Assembly: GCA_033980235.1 (NCBI GenBank)
Contig: CM067067.1
Coordinates: 13,172,401 to 13,236,400, forward strand
Direction of reading: 5' to 3'
Origin: Diadema setosum
Lineage: Eukaryota > Echinodermata > Echinoidea > Diadematoida > Diadematidae
DNA: 64,000 nt
The translations under genes were made by a program, and so were the position numbers. Shown in pieces: positions 49,281 to 62,072 of the stretch. Every line of letters begins with the position of its first letter. Position 1 is the stretch's first letter. The notes under the pieces are model-generated. The model was not told the DNA's origin. It made no database searches and saw only the letters and a program-made list of their open reading frames with translations.

Positions 49281-50633
49281 AGAGACGGAGAGGGAGAGGG
49301 AGAGTGAAAAGTTTGCTCTCAGTCTCCTCTGTACACGCACAGGGGTGCACGTCATATTTGTGACGGAAGCCATCGACAGCATACCCGTGTGCAAGGTATG
49401 CTCGTTGTGTCTTTAAAGCTCAAAATGCCAGTCGATTGCACCTGCATGGCTTTCCATTACACACTGCCCAAGCTGATACTATGGGCGGACTTTGATTATT
49501 ATTTTTTTCTTACATCAAGGAACGCACAGGGAAGAAACTCGAGCACGTCGTTGGGGAGAAAATTATCAAGTGCTGTTTTTCTTGTATATCTTAAAATCAA
49601 TGACTGTTTTCATTACTGGTGCTATCATTATCACTGCTACTGCTTCCCTTCAAACAACGGGTACACTTTAATTCTATTTCCTTCTCTAATTATAAAATGG
49701 GAAACTTTGGTTCATCCTCGTGTGTTTCAAGAAATGAATCCTGATTGCAAAGTTGGTTAAAGACTTTCTAGCATTGAATTTAGGCCGTCGTAGACATTGG
49801 AGCTGTTCGTAAGTAATTCCTTCTTCAGTAACTCTTTCTAGCTATCTATCCACTTATCTATCTATCTATCTTTCAATCAATCAATCAATCTATCTATCTA
49901 TCTATCTTTCTATCTGTCTGTCTATCTGTCAACGAGCAATCTCTATACATCTATTCCCCTGTTTTTATTTCCCCATTCTATTTACGTTTGTCCAACATTC
50001 AGTCGATCTCTGCGCTCACGGAATCTTTTTACATCTGCTTATGAGGGAGTTCACGTTTACCGCATGTCTCTTTTTTGCCCATAAACCAAAGACTTATAAA
50101 ATGACATGGAAAGGTCTTGTAATTAAGTATTCTTTGTTCAAGCCTGCCATCTTTGTAATAAATGTAAAAAAAAAGTGTATAAAGAGTTCTTGTTTAAACA
50201 TTGTTGATGAATCACTTTCACCTGTACGTTCTAACAAATGAAGAGCATATTTGCGAAAGGGGCTAGATCCATTTTTGATGAAAATTGAGTTATTAGCATC
50301 ACTGCACAGAATTCCATTCGAGTTAGTTACAGTGAAAATGTCAACTCCAGACAAAAGTTTGAATGGAAATTATAGCAAAATTAGATTTAGATTTTCCATA
50401 CACCTTCTTGTGCACAAATTCTCACAAACAAACCAATTTTTCTCCAAAGTACTAAACGTGGATCTAGCCCCTTTTGCAAACTCTTCAAATGCGAAAGATA
50501 TGACTTAACATTCCAGATCGTCATTTTACTGGTGATTCTTTTCATTTTAAAGTCAATGGCAAATACAAAAACATTTTCATTGGACCTTCATCTGTTAAGC
50601 AATTGCCCAATATTTTTTCCTCTTTATCCCCAC

Positions 50634-50799
<166 letters not shown>

Positions 50800-51394
50800 T
50801 TTTGTGTATGCCTCCCTATCTGCTGTTTAACTACACTTGTATTGTCATACCAATCTCTTTACGTCTACCAGGTTCTATTTTACTTATCTTATATGTTTTC
50901 TTTGATGGGTGTGCTAGCATTTTATCCGCCCGAGCGTCTTCATTGAACCCTTGGTTGCCAACTGTCTCCCTCTATTGTGCAGCTGATTCTATTTGTGCGC
51001 TTCGCTAAAAGGGTGCTTTCAACTGACTGGAAATAACATGAAGGGTCAGAGAGCGATCAGAAAAGTTCGTAAGGTGCAAACATAGAGCATGACATATACT
51101 CTCAGAGTGTTATGTTCTTATGGTGAAAGATCTATTATTCTGTCGATTAACCTCTGTAAGTCTTGTAAGTTGTTGACCTGCAAGAGAAAATAAAAATTGA
51201 AAGGACAGAAATTACGGCCATTATGTTATGTCAGACTTGGATAAAGTCATGTTAACCCAGCAGTTTGCGCCTTGTGATACATTTATTTTCTTTATTTGGA
51301 ACGTTTTCTAATGTTTGAAAGTACATAAATGTATAACAGATGTGCATATAATCATGCTGACACTTTGTTACATTTTATAGCACTGCTTAATGAC

Positions 51395-51639
51395 AGTATA
51401 GACAGATGTCGGATAGGACATAACATGGAGGTCATGTGTGTGAGAGAGTCATAAGTCGTGCACGTTAAAGACCCCGCTTCATTTATTCATCGCAAAGAGC
51501 ACGGTGCGTAGCCCAGTGAAGTGGTCTCGCCTCACATCCAAAAACTGGATCCCATGGAAGACCAGCTGGTGTAGTTGAATATGGGCTTTCCAGCCATATT
51601 CTCAGATGGAAGCAATTAAACAGACAAACAAACAAACAA
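51395..51639 (+). mobile_element. SINE lacking a tRNA head, with CAAA tail
   Basis: TCGGATAGGACATAACATGG then AGGTCATGTGTGTGAGAGAG and GTGCACGTTAAAGACCCC (from 51463) resemble the conserved central domain of deuterostome SINEs as I remember it. The 3' part (GGGCTTTCCAGCCATATTCTC) ends in a CAAA repeat tail, ACAGACAAACAAACAAACAA (51619-51638). No A or B box is visible upstream, so the copy appears 5'-truncated or its head is too decayed to see. Confidence 0.6.
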
Positions 51640-52201
51640 TAGAATGCAGACATTAAACGGACCAGAAGTTCTATTTTATAGATCGCTAATTTCGACCTGG
51701 TTGTCTGCGATCAATACCTTTGATCATCGTTTCAATTTATATGTATTTATTTCACCATACGTATACACACATCATACGCTTTGCTTTAGATTTGCAAGAG
51801 TTCGTTTATATCAGCACAGCGAGAGAGGATATTAGCCGAGCGTTGATAAAACGGAGATTAATCAACGAATGCATCAAACAAAGATACCGTCATTTATTTA
51901 GCTCACTCGAGGAAAAGAAATGTAAACACCGAGTGAGGAGTTCTTGGCTGTTTTCATCTTTAAACAGAGTTCTTTCTCTATCTATACACGAAGCTCACGC
52001 CAGCTCGCCCCAGATTCCAGTTCCTTCCGGTCAAAGCAGTTTCTCAGTTCACTTCAGTGTTGCAAAGGAGAGGCAACTATACTTATATAGAGTCTTTTAT
52101 TTTGTATTCTTCCCCAGAGACAGGCCAGAGAGGACATGACCATCTCTGATCATGTGACAGTAATCAATTTATAACACTTAAAGAAGAGAAATGTCGATTG
52201 T

Positions 52202-52462
52202 GGGGGCGTTGCGGCATAGTGGATAAGACTTCCGACTCCCAGAATCGGAGGACACGAGTTCGATTCCCGCCCAATGCTTACGTCCTTGGGCCAGATGTTT
52301 TTACCCATCATGTCTCTCTCGACCCACAGGTGTTTACCTTAGAACGCTAGGATAATAATCATGGCAGGACCCTCTGGTAGAGCAGTGGCACACTGAAGAA
52401 GCTGCCCTTAACAAAGAAGACGTTATTGTTATTATTATCATTATTATTATTTTTATTATTAT
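52202..52462 (+). mobile_element. tRNA-derived SINE with well-kept A and B boxes
   Basis: The head GGGGGCGTTGCGGCATAGTG carries an A box TAGTGGATAAG (52217-52227) and B box AGTTCGATTCC (52257-52267) at normal tRNA spacing, plus an anticodon-arm-like GACTCCCAGAATC. The body includes TTGGGCCAGATG, CATGTCTCTCTCGACCCACAGG and GGCAGGACCCTCTGGTAGAG. The tail is an ATT-type repeat (about 52425-52462). Intact boxes suggest a relatively recent insertion capable of RNA polymerase III transcription. As the acceptor stem runs on into unrelated sequence, this is not a true tRNA gene. Confidence 0.8.
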
Positions 52463-53094
52463 CCATGTCTACATATGTCTGTAAGTAGGCTTATGTTTGT
52501 TTGATCTATAAATTCAGGTGTGTATTATGTATCTATGTGTGCACAATCATGTGTGTATGATGTGTTGATTGGGCAATAAAAGATTTTAATCAGTTGCCTC
52601 CTTTTGTACAGAAAGAGACAAGTGATAAAAATCTTTCATAGCACAACTTTACCCCTCTACTTTATTGATTTCTTGCTTCTAAGGTAAGCCCTATATAATT
52701 ATTCATCACACCCACATCCACACACACGCAAGATACGCGCGCACACACACTCATACACACACAATGGCCTGCATTTGAGACGTACACAAAACCGCGGTTG
52801 CAGTGCTCGTGTCTTAGCAGGCGAATATAAAATTGATCGAGAACCGCGGAGACTGACCGTCCTGTTTAAGGTCATTATCGGGACTGAGCTGTTGCTTAAG
52901 AACGTTACTGCAATAAACGTACGGCTGAGCAGATACCTCGCCCAGCTAACAGATTTGCAAGCCATGCTTGATTTGTCGCAGTTAGCGGTGATATGTTATA
53001 TATATTTCCCCAACAGTGCTGATATACGAACTGTAGAGACACAACACCTACTTCGTTAGTGCACACGAAAATGATTGAAAATTGTAATAGTGAC

Positions 53095-53137
<43 letters not shown>

Positions 53138-54681
53138 CTCTACGCTTTTTAAACGTTCTTTAAAGTTCTATTGTTGATCTTTTCAATGAGACTGTCAGGT
53201 TGACTGTTGAAAGTATATATCATTTTCGGTCACTGAGTTCTCTGAATAATTACTCATGACGTAACGGTATATTTGTCACGTCGGCTTCAGTTTTCCATTA
53301 CGAGTTTCTCCTTCACCACCCCCACTCCTCCATCGAACTCCAAAGGAGTCCGTGATGGTGATATGATTTGGACTCTGATCCAATTTCGTTTCTACCTTTT
53401 TCCTTAAAAAGCGTCAAGGACAACGATAAAGCACGAAAACTTAATAACTTTGCTATCAAATCAACAGTACGAGATCTAACACCGTGTTCTAGTTACCTTC
53501 ATGATGCTGTAATCAGCATTAAGGCATGTTACACTAGGAAACTTATGTAGATAATCGATTTCATAAGCAGAGCTTCTGACTTGGATGCAGGCCGTCTCGG
53601 CGAGAGAGGATATACATCAATACAAAATAAAATCATTCACAAGACGGAGATACGCATGTCTTCTATATTGCAATAATGCCGAGGAGGGAAAAAAATGCTT
53701 ATTTCAACGTTCGTATCGTCATGCTTATGATGCGGGTTGCTTTTTGAGAGTATCCATGAGTGTAGTACTCAGTGTTGTGTGCACGTCTAAAAACAAAAAA
53801 CAAAACACAACAAAAAAGCACGTCATTAGCACGACGACACGAGCATAGATAAACGGGTATCTTTCTCAGCATTCTTGCGATATAACGGTGTCTTTGTAGA
53901 GATGATGGTTTCATTACAATAGTCATGTCGAAATGTTGAAAAGGCATATTTTTGAGCGCGTGAAAATGACTTTGTGTGATTAGCGTGTAAAGTTTTTTTT
54001 TTGCTTGCTCTACGCCTCGTTAGAGAGAAAAGAAAACCTTTGGGAGTTTAAAGGCATACAGTAATTAGTTATGAAATTGAGTCTAAAGGCGCTCTTGAAT
54101 ATACTCTCGGATTGTTTCGGAGAGTCGTGAATAAATGCAAAACCGAGGAAAAAAACGAACAAACAATTTCCTGATCTTTTCTTAGACAAGCAGTGAATGA
54201 TTCAAGAAAAAAAAAAGTGGCGCACTTGCCTTCATTGAGTTCCTGGTAACATATACCTCTGGCGTTGTTTTAGCTTCTGTCAGAACTTTCCGATCGACCG
54301 AAAGATATCAATGTGTCTGATGTAAATCAGGTCCACGTACGGAAACATGAATAATTCATTCTTTCTCCCTTGGAACTGCGATCCGAGGTGTCTGTTTTTG
54401 TCACGTGATGCACATACACACACACACACACACACTCACAAACGCACACAAACCAAAACAAAACCCAGAAATACGATGTGTGATCTGACGCAGCATATAG
54501 CCCGTGGCATATAAAATGATACTTGCTGATGCGTTGCCATGGTCTTAAAGGTTCCCCCCCCCCGATCTCTTTCTCTCTTTGCAAAAGTTATGGAGTTCCG
54601 TCTGCATTCCCTTACTGATCAAGTGCATTAGTTTTATAGCAGTACACACACCTCTTTACACGAGGACCCTGGAACCCTAAT
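52463..54681. other. Non-coding stretch
   Basis: Contains a TG microsatellite at 53095-53136, CA tracts near 52720-52760 and 54415-54436. Overlapping ORFs on both strands at 52699-53059 are not supported by splice sites or known motifs. Confidence 0.5.
53095..53136. repeat. TG microsatellite
   Basis: About 20 TG units. Confidence 0.97.
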
Positions 54682-54979
54682 GCCCGAATTCACGAGGGTG
54701 GTACAAATGAAACCATGGTTTAAACCATGGACAAAGACCGTAGTTTTTTATAGGGCACCAAGAGTCGCTAGGCCTATTTCATTACGAAATTTCGTAGACG
54801 AAATGAACATTTCGTTAACGAAATAATCATTTCGTCGACGTAATGTTAATATTTCGTCGACGAAATCGACGAAAAGACTGATTTCGTAACAAAATAGGCT
54901 ATGCGACACTTGGCGCTCCATACAAATTGTCCATGGTTTAAACCATGGTTTCAATTGTACCACCTCCGTGAATTCGGGC
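54682..54979. mobile_element. Palindromic MITE with TTTCGTNNACGAAA core, copy 2
   Basis: Long terminal inverted repeats: left 54682-54732 starts GCCCGAATTCACGAGGGTGG and contains the perfect palindrome CCATGGTTTAAACCATGG; right 54929-54979 is its imperfect reverse complement. The core has about four units built on TTTCGTNNACGAAA (54786-54895) flanked by a second pair of inverted repeats, AGGGCACCAAGAGTCGC against GCGACACTTGGCGCTCC. The core, including an identical 23-base block at 54901-54923, matches the element at 24706-25057, but the outer ends do not. Confidence 0.8.
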
Positions 54980-55910
54980 CTTTATATGTGCCAATGAATA
55001 TTGTGAACGAATTTCACCTACATATCCATTTACAGTATATTAATGTTGCATGCATGCAAGAAAAAAAATTCACAAACACAAATTGAAAATACCTAATTGG
55101 CTTTCAGTTCCCAACTGTTCAAGATAAGTTTCGCTCTCTATAGGCCTACTGGATCTGTTAAGCATTTACCAACCGCATTATATCTTATTCCTTTCCTGTT
55201 TGAAGTGTAAAAGAAAGTCAAGTGATGAACGGGAAAATTTTGATCGATTCAAATATCATATTACAAAGGCAATCTTACGTATCGAAATGATAAAGAATTC
55301 GTCAACTGACCTGCAACACTTTCAATTATTATTTCGCGAGATGTTGGATCTGTCAAATATCGCTACACAACCATGAGAAGAAAAAAAAATGTATACATGC
55401 AGAATTTACTAGCGGCGGCTGTCTCAAGTTTGGAGCAGGTGAAGGAAGAACGGCAGAGCCTTTAGGTGACCGGAATGCGTAGACCTACATTTACTGTATA
55501 ATACGTGTACGGGGCCGTTTCCGTCTCAAAGTTCGGTTGCGGCGCATTTTTCCGGCGGCCCGAGTATGGGAGATTGATTACGCACCCTTGGCTCTGTGGG
55601 TGTACTCACGCGTTGTGTGCCATGCGTATATCGATTTCCCTGGTTACCACTAACACAAATCCTCGGAACATGGTCAGAGAGAACAACTTTTACACCTCGT
55701 AGCTTTCACGTTGGCATGAAGGGCGTTTAGTCCAACCAAGAAATGCAAGAACACGTGCTGGCATTTTACGTGCGATACTCCGGTTGCTTAAGTCGTACAC
55801 CATTATGTGCCGCAGCCGTACCATTAAGCAAGAATGGCGAAAAGCTACAAGAAAGCTTACGTTTTCTGGTGAAACCCGCTCTACAGAGTTGTAGTAGAAG
55901 CTGAAATGTT

Positions 55911-56088
55911 CAGTGGCGGATCGGGGGGGGGGGGGGGGGGGGGGAAGCCCACCGGGCGCGCGCCCGTCCCCCTTTATTTTTTGTTAAAACAAAGAAATAA
56001 AAAGTAAAAATGGGGGAGGGTTGCGTGCGCCACCCCTTTAATTTTGTAAAGGCACCCCCTCTGTACGGTATTCCTGGATCCGCCACTG
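55911..56088. mobile_element. hAT-like MITE, TIR CAGTGGCGGATC
   Basis: A 178-bp element with a 12-base inverted repeat, CAGTGGCGGATC (55911-55922) and GATCCGCCACTG (56077-56088). CAGNGGCGG-type ends are characteristic of hAT transposons. The interior holds 22 G (55923-55944), the perfect palindrome CGGGCGCGCGCCCG (55953-55966) and GGTTGCGTGCGCCACCCC. The expected 8-bp target duplication is not seen (GAAATGTT against GTGTTGAT), so one flank may have changed. No transposase is encoded. Confidence 0.7.
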
Positions 56089-57728
56089 GTGTTGATGGTG
56101 ATGGGATAAGTTGTAGCGTTGAAGGTCTGAGTGTGAAATAAATTGCAGGATGTACGAATTTATGATGTGTAGATCTGAAACCAATTTGTTTGTCTCTTGC
56201 GCAACAATGCTATGAAGAGACAACCTTCCAATAAACTGATAACATTATCGATAATAGCACATTGAATGTTTGTACTGATGACAGAGCAGTCCATTAAATT
56301 CCTGGTTGAACTTGCAGAAATTGCATGAACATGAAACAATAATTACACATCGGATAAAATGTCCGTGCGCTAGAGAAAACATAATTTATGTAAGTGGGTG
56401 AGTCTGTGTAGGCCTACACGTTTGTTAAGCAAAAGCAAACTGGTTTAATTTGTGTCCATACAATAAACTGCATGGTATACAAAGTCATGAACAAGTTACA
56501 ACGATAAAGGGGAAATAAATTATAGCAAATAGCGTAGGGTATACAATACGCCAACAAACAAAAAGGAGAAAGCTATTGACAACTTCAAATATGTCAGAGC
56601 ACATTTACTACATTTTCTTTTAAAACTAGATGGCTGCTATTTCCGTCTCAATGTTTCATGACTTTCTACCAACCTTTCTGAACTCTATATTGATGAGCGC
56701 ACTTTAATAATCCAGATCCTCCACGCAAAAACTCTTCATTTAATCATGGCAACTCGGCACAATTATTAAGCTGCTGAGCTGGACGGACAATGCGATGTTG
56801 TCGTAGGCACGATTGCCAAGGATGTGTTTGATAACGTGCCCGGTCTTACAGTAGATAATATTTGCCCTGGGAATGAACAGCGATGATGAGAAGGGGCGAT
56901 GCAGACTGCTCGAGCTGATCTCACGAAACCAACTATTGATCGTGAAACCAACGTATTATATGTGCCCTTCACAAATATTTTAGAAGGGTAGCCTCAAACA
57001 TTAGCGGGGTGGTACAGTCGTCATCAAAAGAAATAATTCAAGTGATTTTTGTCTTTCCTTCTCCTAAACTAGCCCTCATAAATGAGGGCCGAGATACATT
57101 GCACCCTTTTTTGGTGTATACAAATTAAGGAAACGCAACACATATTTTGTACAACCGGGATATGCGTTTTATGAGAAAAGATGAAATTTTGTTGTTAACC
57201 TTATTGGTTGCCTCTACGAGTGTGTTTTGCGATAATCTAGAAAAAAAAAATAACTACCCAAAAAAACGTTAGAAACAAATCGAGCAAGCCCAGACAAAAA
57301 CAATTATGAATACACACACCGCCAAATCCGACACGACTTGTCTTTACCTCGTGCATGTCGTGTTGACAAAGTATGTCCCAGCTTTTATGTGTGAATACAC
57401 AGAGCTTTAATAAGTTTGTCATACGAATAAGTTTGTCATACCAGGAGTGATTTCCACCAGATAAGGCATTTCAATCTGTGTCTTTGTCTGAGAGAGACCG
57501 AGTGCTGATTATAAAAATTTACTAACACCATCAAATAATGTGAATGCAATTCTCATTGAATGGTGAAACAACATCATATCAAATGGCTTAAAGGTCGCTT
57601 ACACGGGAAAAAATATTTCTACTCAGCAAGTGACCATACATTTTCGAATTGTGCGACTTATGAATCAAGAATGATAGTGATGCCAGCTTTGACAACAATT
57701 TCTTTTTTTTTCTTTTTTTTTTTGCGAG
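56089..57728. other. Non-coding stretch
   Basis: No supported gene or strong repeat; one TAGGCCTA at 56409-56416. Confidence 0.5.
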
Positions 57729-57821
57729 ATCAATTCCCCGAAGGAACGCAAATTGCAGCGGAACCCCTCTGTGACCGAAATGTTGAGGGCTTCACGTTCA
57801 TAAGATATGAACGCGTATATG
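57729..57821 (+). CDS. Possible internal exon, unidentified (exon 1 of a pair)
   Basis: A T-rich tract (57699-57723) precedes GCGAG|, a non-ideal acceptor. The 93-base open segment encodes QFPEGTQIAAEPLCDRNVEG, then FTFIRYERVY, and ends TATG|GTAAGC, a very good donor. Phase is 1 at both ends. The composition is more protein-like than most ORFs in the window, with scattered charged and aromatic residues and one cysteine. The donor lies at the edge of the foldback element that fills most of the proposed intron. No family recognised; upstream exons not found. Confidence 0.25.
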
Positions 57822-57979
57822 GTAAGCCAAATGTCTCATAAACGCGATAAATTCGGTTTAGCGTTCGAAAAAAGTTAATTAATTACCGAAAAACCTAGTT
57901 TATCGACCGATATACTAGGTTGTGGGATTATATCTATAGAAAACGAGTTTTCGATTTATAGGACATTTGGCTTCCCAAA
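57821..57979. mobile_element. Foldback element inside the proposed intron
   Basis: GGTAAGCCAAATGTCTCATA (57821-57840) is mirrored by TATAGGACATTTGGCTTCCC (57957-57976), 17 or more matches of about 22. The centre is a near-perfect hairpin, AACCTAGTTTATCG, two bases, CGATATACTAGGTT (57892-57921). This looks like a small MITE without coding capacity. Confidence 0.6.
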
Positions 57980-58025
57980 AAGTTGTTTCGGTCTCTAACT
58001 TTCTGCCGTCGACGTATATTTTTAG

Positions 58026-58225
58026 TCACTGATCTCTATAGAGAAGTGTACTCTGTTCTTGCTGCGCATGTCTCCCGCGGTCTGGACGTAGAGTTGATTA
58101 CGAGGGGGGCTTGTTCACAGATTGTGCACTGTAATTTCGTGGTCACAAGTAATGTAAATCCTTGCGGTTGGCTGGGACTGAACAAGACAAAATTATTGTT
58201 CAGTCTGCAATTCAACAATCAATAA
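58026..58225 (+). CDS. Possible exon, unidentified (exon 2 of a pair; may be terminal)
   Basis: CGTATATTTTTAG| (AG at 58024-58025) precedes a 200-base open segment entered in phase 1, exactly compatible with the exon ending at 57821. The joined codon would be G+TC, valine. It encodes TDLYREVYSVLAAHVSRGLD, then VELITRGACSQIVHCNFVVT, then SNVNPCGWLGLN, with three cysteines, and stops at TAA 58223-58225. A polyadenylation signal is not clear. Phase agreement has a one-in-three chance probability, so this remains weak evidence. Confidence 0.25.
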
Positions 58226-58769
58226 GAAAGAACGTCTTATGACTTCGTTTGTTTGTTTGTTTGTTTGTTTTTTACTGGAGACAAATACCACTTTGATAAC
58301 ACGCGTTATATATGTATATATATATATATATATATACAAACGATAATTCCAGCTTTATCACAAAGGCGTTTATGGCTTCTCTGGTCTGACACACTCGAGA
58401 CAAACACTAATTTGAAATCACGTCATGTAAAGTAAAAAGAAAAAAAGAAGACACAATGGGATTACAGACAACAAAAACCTTGATGACTGCTTTTGACTGG
58501 CAAAAAGGAAAGAAATGAAGAGAAAACAAAACAAAACAAAACAGCTGTTTTCAAGTCACACGAAATCTATTCCAGCCTTATCATGAAGATCATCAATAGC
58601 CTTGCAAACAATCCTCATTGACATATGGCTTCGTGTATTAACTCACAATGTCAAATGAAGAGAAATAATTTCAGAGAGAGAGAGAGAGAGAGAAGAAGAA
58701 AACATAGAAGTCCAAAAGTTTCAGAATTTTTGCATGTCAGAAGGAGAAGGAACTTTATCCCTGGAGATA
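58226..58769. other. Non-coding stretch
   Basis: GTTT array at 58244-58270, TA array at 58312-58336, AAAAC repeats near 58515-58540, GA array at 58673-58694. Confidence 0.6.
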
Positions 58770-59110
58770 ACTCCGCCTCGCGAGGTTTGCCTCACGTAGC
58801 AACGACACTTTCGCTACACTACGGAAAGACCGAGAGTATACGCGGAAGCAATCCGCTGTGACAGTCCCCGCACTCGGACTCCCGTCTCCGTAAGCAGTTT
58901 CGCTTTCCTGTGTGGACAGAGGCGTGGCGACAAGATCGCTGATTGGCTGGCTGACTGGCTAGCTCAATCCTGCCCAACATCGGGACCGAACGCTATTTTG
59001 GTCGAGTACCGTTCTCGTTTTCCCCTGACGGGACGTTTCTCGGATTTCATCATGCGCAGAAGCAAATTTTGCACACGGCACGCTCAACTACCGGCCGCGT
59101 TGTGCTTGCG
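58770..59110. promoter_or_regulatory. Second CpG-richer, promoter-like block
   Basis: CpG density is visibly higher than in the flanks. It contains CTCGCGAG, an inverted CCAAT box (GATTGG, 58941-58946), an NRF1-like half site TGCGCA (59053-59058) and CCGGCCGCG. This combination is common in TATA-less broad promoters, but neither strand shows a convincing first exon. The GATTGGCTG string also occurs in the block at 3970-4491. Confidence 0.3.
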
Positions 59111-60186
59111 AAAGCTCACATAGTGTGTGCAACACAAGCTGAATTCCAAGTATTAAAAATGTTTCTAAGGTACAGGTTAATAGGCAGCTCGTTACTACAT
59201 CAGAAAAAAACATCAGAGGAAACATCCATGAATAAGAATATGTAAACCAGTGTACTATCACTAAAACCAGACAAACCCTGTCTAAAAACAGAATTATTAA
59301 ACAAATAATAGCATGATCAAGACAGCTAAATCCCCCCCCCCCCCCATCGGCTGATCTTATGTTGTTTTTATGTTGTTGTGTAGACATAGAGGTCAAACAA
59401 CGTTGTCTTTTAACCTTCGCAATTTTTATTTAACAGAATGTATAGAGTGGAAGGACTGAAATTCAGAAACATCAGAGAAATCTCAGATGATTAAACGATA
59501 TGCGACATGGTATTTCATACCAAAAGCAGATGTTCAAAATTCGAACATGACCATTCAAGTAATTTCAAATCAGTGAACAAATATCGAGCAAAGTTTAGAC
59601 ATTTTACTCTTTTCTGTAACTGACCAATCACAGGAGAGATATCTTATCAGAGCGGTTTTACGTGTGTGATTTTTAAACAAAGTATAAACCTTAATATAAT
59701 GACGTAAAATTTGGGACGAACAGATATTCTGTCTACCCTTCTGGCATCGTGTTCTGCATGTTCACATAAAATCCAGTGTCGTGTCGTTTATAAAGACATT
59801 ATGTCTTGTTTATTGGTTTTGCAACACTTTCATGAACATAAATTCTGCTGAATGAAATATATTTTCAAGATATGAAAGTAACAGGTACAAAATTATTTGA
59901 CATCGTGATATAAAATAACACAGGTTTGTCAAATATTTTTGGTAGAAGATACAGGGACAGGGTTGGAATGTTCCTTTTTTTCTATCCCAATTTTTTTTTT
60001 TTAACAATTGCCATAAATTGGTAAAAGGAAAAAAAAAAGGAAAGGGAAAATATTGAAACACGCACTTGCATACACTGACGCATGGTAGTATGTTTACACA
60101 CGGTCACATTTAAAGGCAATCTCATTCTCACACAACCTTACGTGACCATACACATGGATTTGTTTTGATAAATCTCCGTCCCTGAC

Positions 60187-60224
<38 letters not shown>

Positions 60225-61512
60225 TGTATATTGATATATACAACAAAATGTTGACGAAGAAATATACGTTCTTTTCTATTTATCGCAGGAGTAGCAGTGG
60301 TATACCAGAAAGAGTACGAGTTGAGAATTATTTTTAACATGATTATCATGGTTCAAAAGTTGAATACATGAATCTGAAAATTCCTGTAAATTAAATTGAA
60401 GGTTGTAGTTTAGATTAATTGTATTCTTTCGCAGAGGAGAAGAAATTAAGTACCTTTGTTTAATTCACTCATGATTATTACCAGATTGTGTGATAAATCA
60501 AGGTTTGGACTGATTCCCAAGGATCGGACACCCCAAAAATGACGGGCAATAAATCTGCGGGAAAGAGCAAGGGGTAGGCCTACCGTTATAACAGACTAGC
60601 GCCGAAAACCTTCTCCGGGTAGGTTTCCACAACAACCTACCCGTTCGTGCCCGAAGGGGATGTGGTTACAATCCATGCAGGTACTCTGCGAGCGGTAGGC
60701 CTATATGTCATTCTGTTTGGACTATTGTGCATGCATGTTGAGTGTATCAAAGAAATGTTACCGCTAAGGCGTATATAACGGAATGGTTGTCTGGGTAGTC
60801 GGGGTAATGTCATTGCTATTTCGGGGTAATGTCGGGGTAATAACCCTAGCTTACTAGGTTAAGTATTTGCCAAGGGTTACTGCGACAACGTCCCAGCAAC
60901 ATTTTGTGGGGGCCGTTTTAACAAGCAGGGTTAAAAAAAAAAAAGATTGCGCGGACGTTGTTGCGGTTACTCTGGTCTGAAAGGATCTGTTAAAAACGGG
61001 GCTTGAGAGTATCTTTGACAAACAAGTACTAATTGCTGGTTACATGAAACCTTTCAACAACAACAAAAAAAAAGAACAATCATGCATCAGAAACTTACTA
61101 GTTCTTGAATCCACAAACGTATTTCACCGATCTCTTGCTCCAAGTCGGTTTCTTAAGCACTCCCTTATCTCCCCCCCCCCGTCTCTCTCTCTCTGTTATG
61201 TCTGTCACACTCTCTCTCCTTGCAATACTGTGACATTCAGTAGAATATTTACAGACCTAGCCAGTCAAGTGGGCAGAAAAGAGACCTCCAAATACTGCAG
61301 ACGGAATTCATGACATTTGAGGAGGGTACATAAATAAAGATCACACAATTCTTCATTTATCGTGTCTATAGTTACCTTTGTGCGATTGCACAGTGCAAGG
61401 AATTTTTGAATGACAGAACCTCGACCTATATATTCAAAGAGCGCTTGTGGATTAGTTGATGCCATTTAAAGGTGAACCTTTACCAATTGTTCTCCCGAAA
61501 ATCACGCCTGTT

Positions 61513-61544
<32 letters not shown>

Positions 61545-62072
61545 CATGAGAAGTATGTATTATGATCCTGGTAAATCTTTATTTAACATGAAATTCTTGT
61601 GCTCTGTGCATCAACAATTTTTGAAAGTTTTTCAGATGGTTTTCCTGACGCAGGACTCCATAGCTTTACATGAATGCTTTTTTAATTGTATTGACCCAGT
61701 TTTTACATCATTTTTGGGGGGGTAATTATTAGTATTCGCAATCAACATATATTACATTCATCTTATCAACTTCCAGTTTTCGTGTCTTTGGAAAGTGTCA
61801 TCTGTATTTTTTGTCCTGAGATAGGTTACGCAAATGGGCCTATGTCATTTTAAATCGTTATCTATATAGGAATGTTAAAAGTTTCGATACGGAAACTTAG
61901 GAAATCATCCTAAGGTTAATCTTAACCACCCCTTCTTCACTTTGTTGGAATTAAACGCCCATGCAAGAGAAATTTAACATGGTGGTGGACATTTATTTTT
62001 CATTCGCAGGTTTTGAATATTGCAAAATAACTCTTTGCAGTAGTGAACGAGAAACTATGCTCCCATAAAATA
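59111..62072. other. Non-coding stretch
   Basis: Contains 14 C at 59332-59345, a TA array at 60188-60221, two TAGGCCTA palindromes (60575, 60696), a TTTTG array at 61512-61542 and a perfect hairpin described separately. An imperfect inverted repeat pairs 60875-60893 (GGTTACTGCGACAACGTCC) with 60953-60971. Confidence 0.55.
60616..60643. repeat. Perfect hairpin CGGGTAGGTT/AACCTACCCG
   Basis: A 10-bp perfect stem with an 8-base loop (TCCACAAC). It lies between the two TAGGCCTA copies at 60575 and 60696. Confidence 0.8.

Noticed and set aside
51720..52139. 139-codon plus-strand ORF with an acceptor-like TTGCTTTAG inside
   Set aside because: Length is within chance expectation for 64 kb read in six frames, and no donor, partner exon or motif was found.
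52202..52275. tRNA gene
   Set aside because: A and B boxes are good, but the acceptor stem does not close and the sequence continues into a SINE body and ATT tail.
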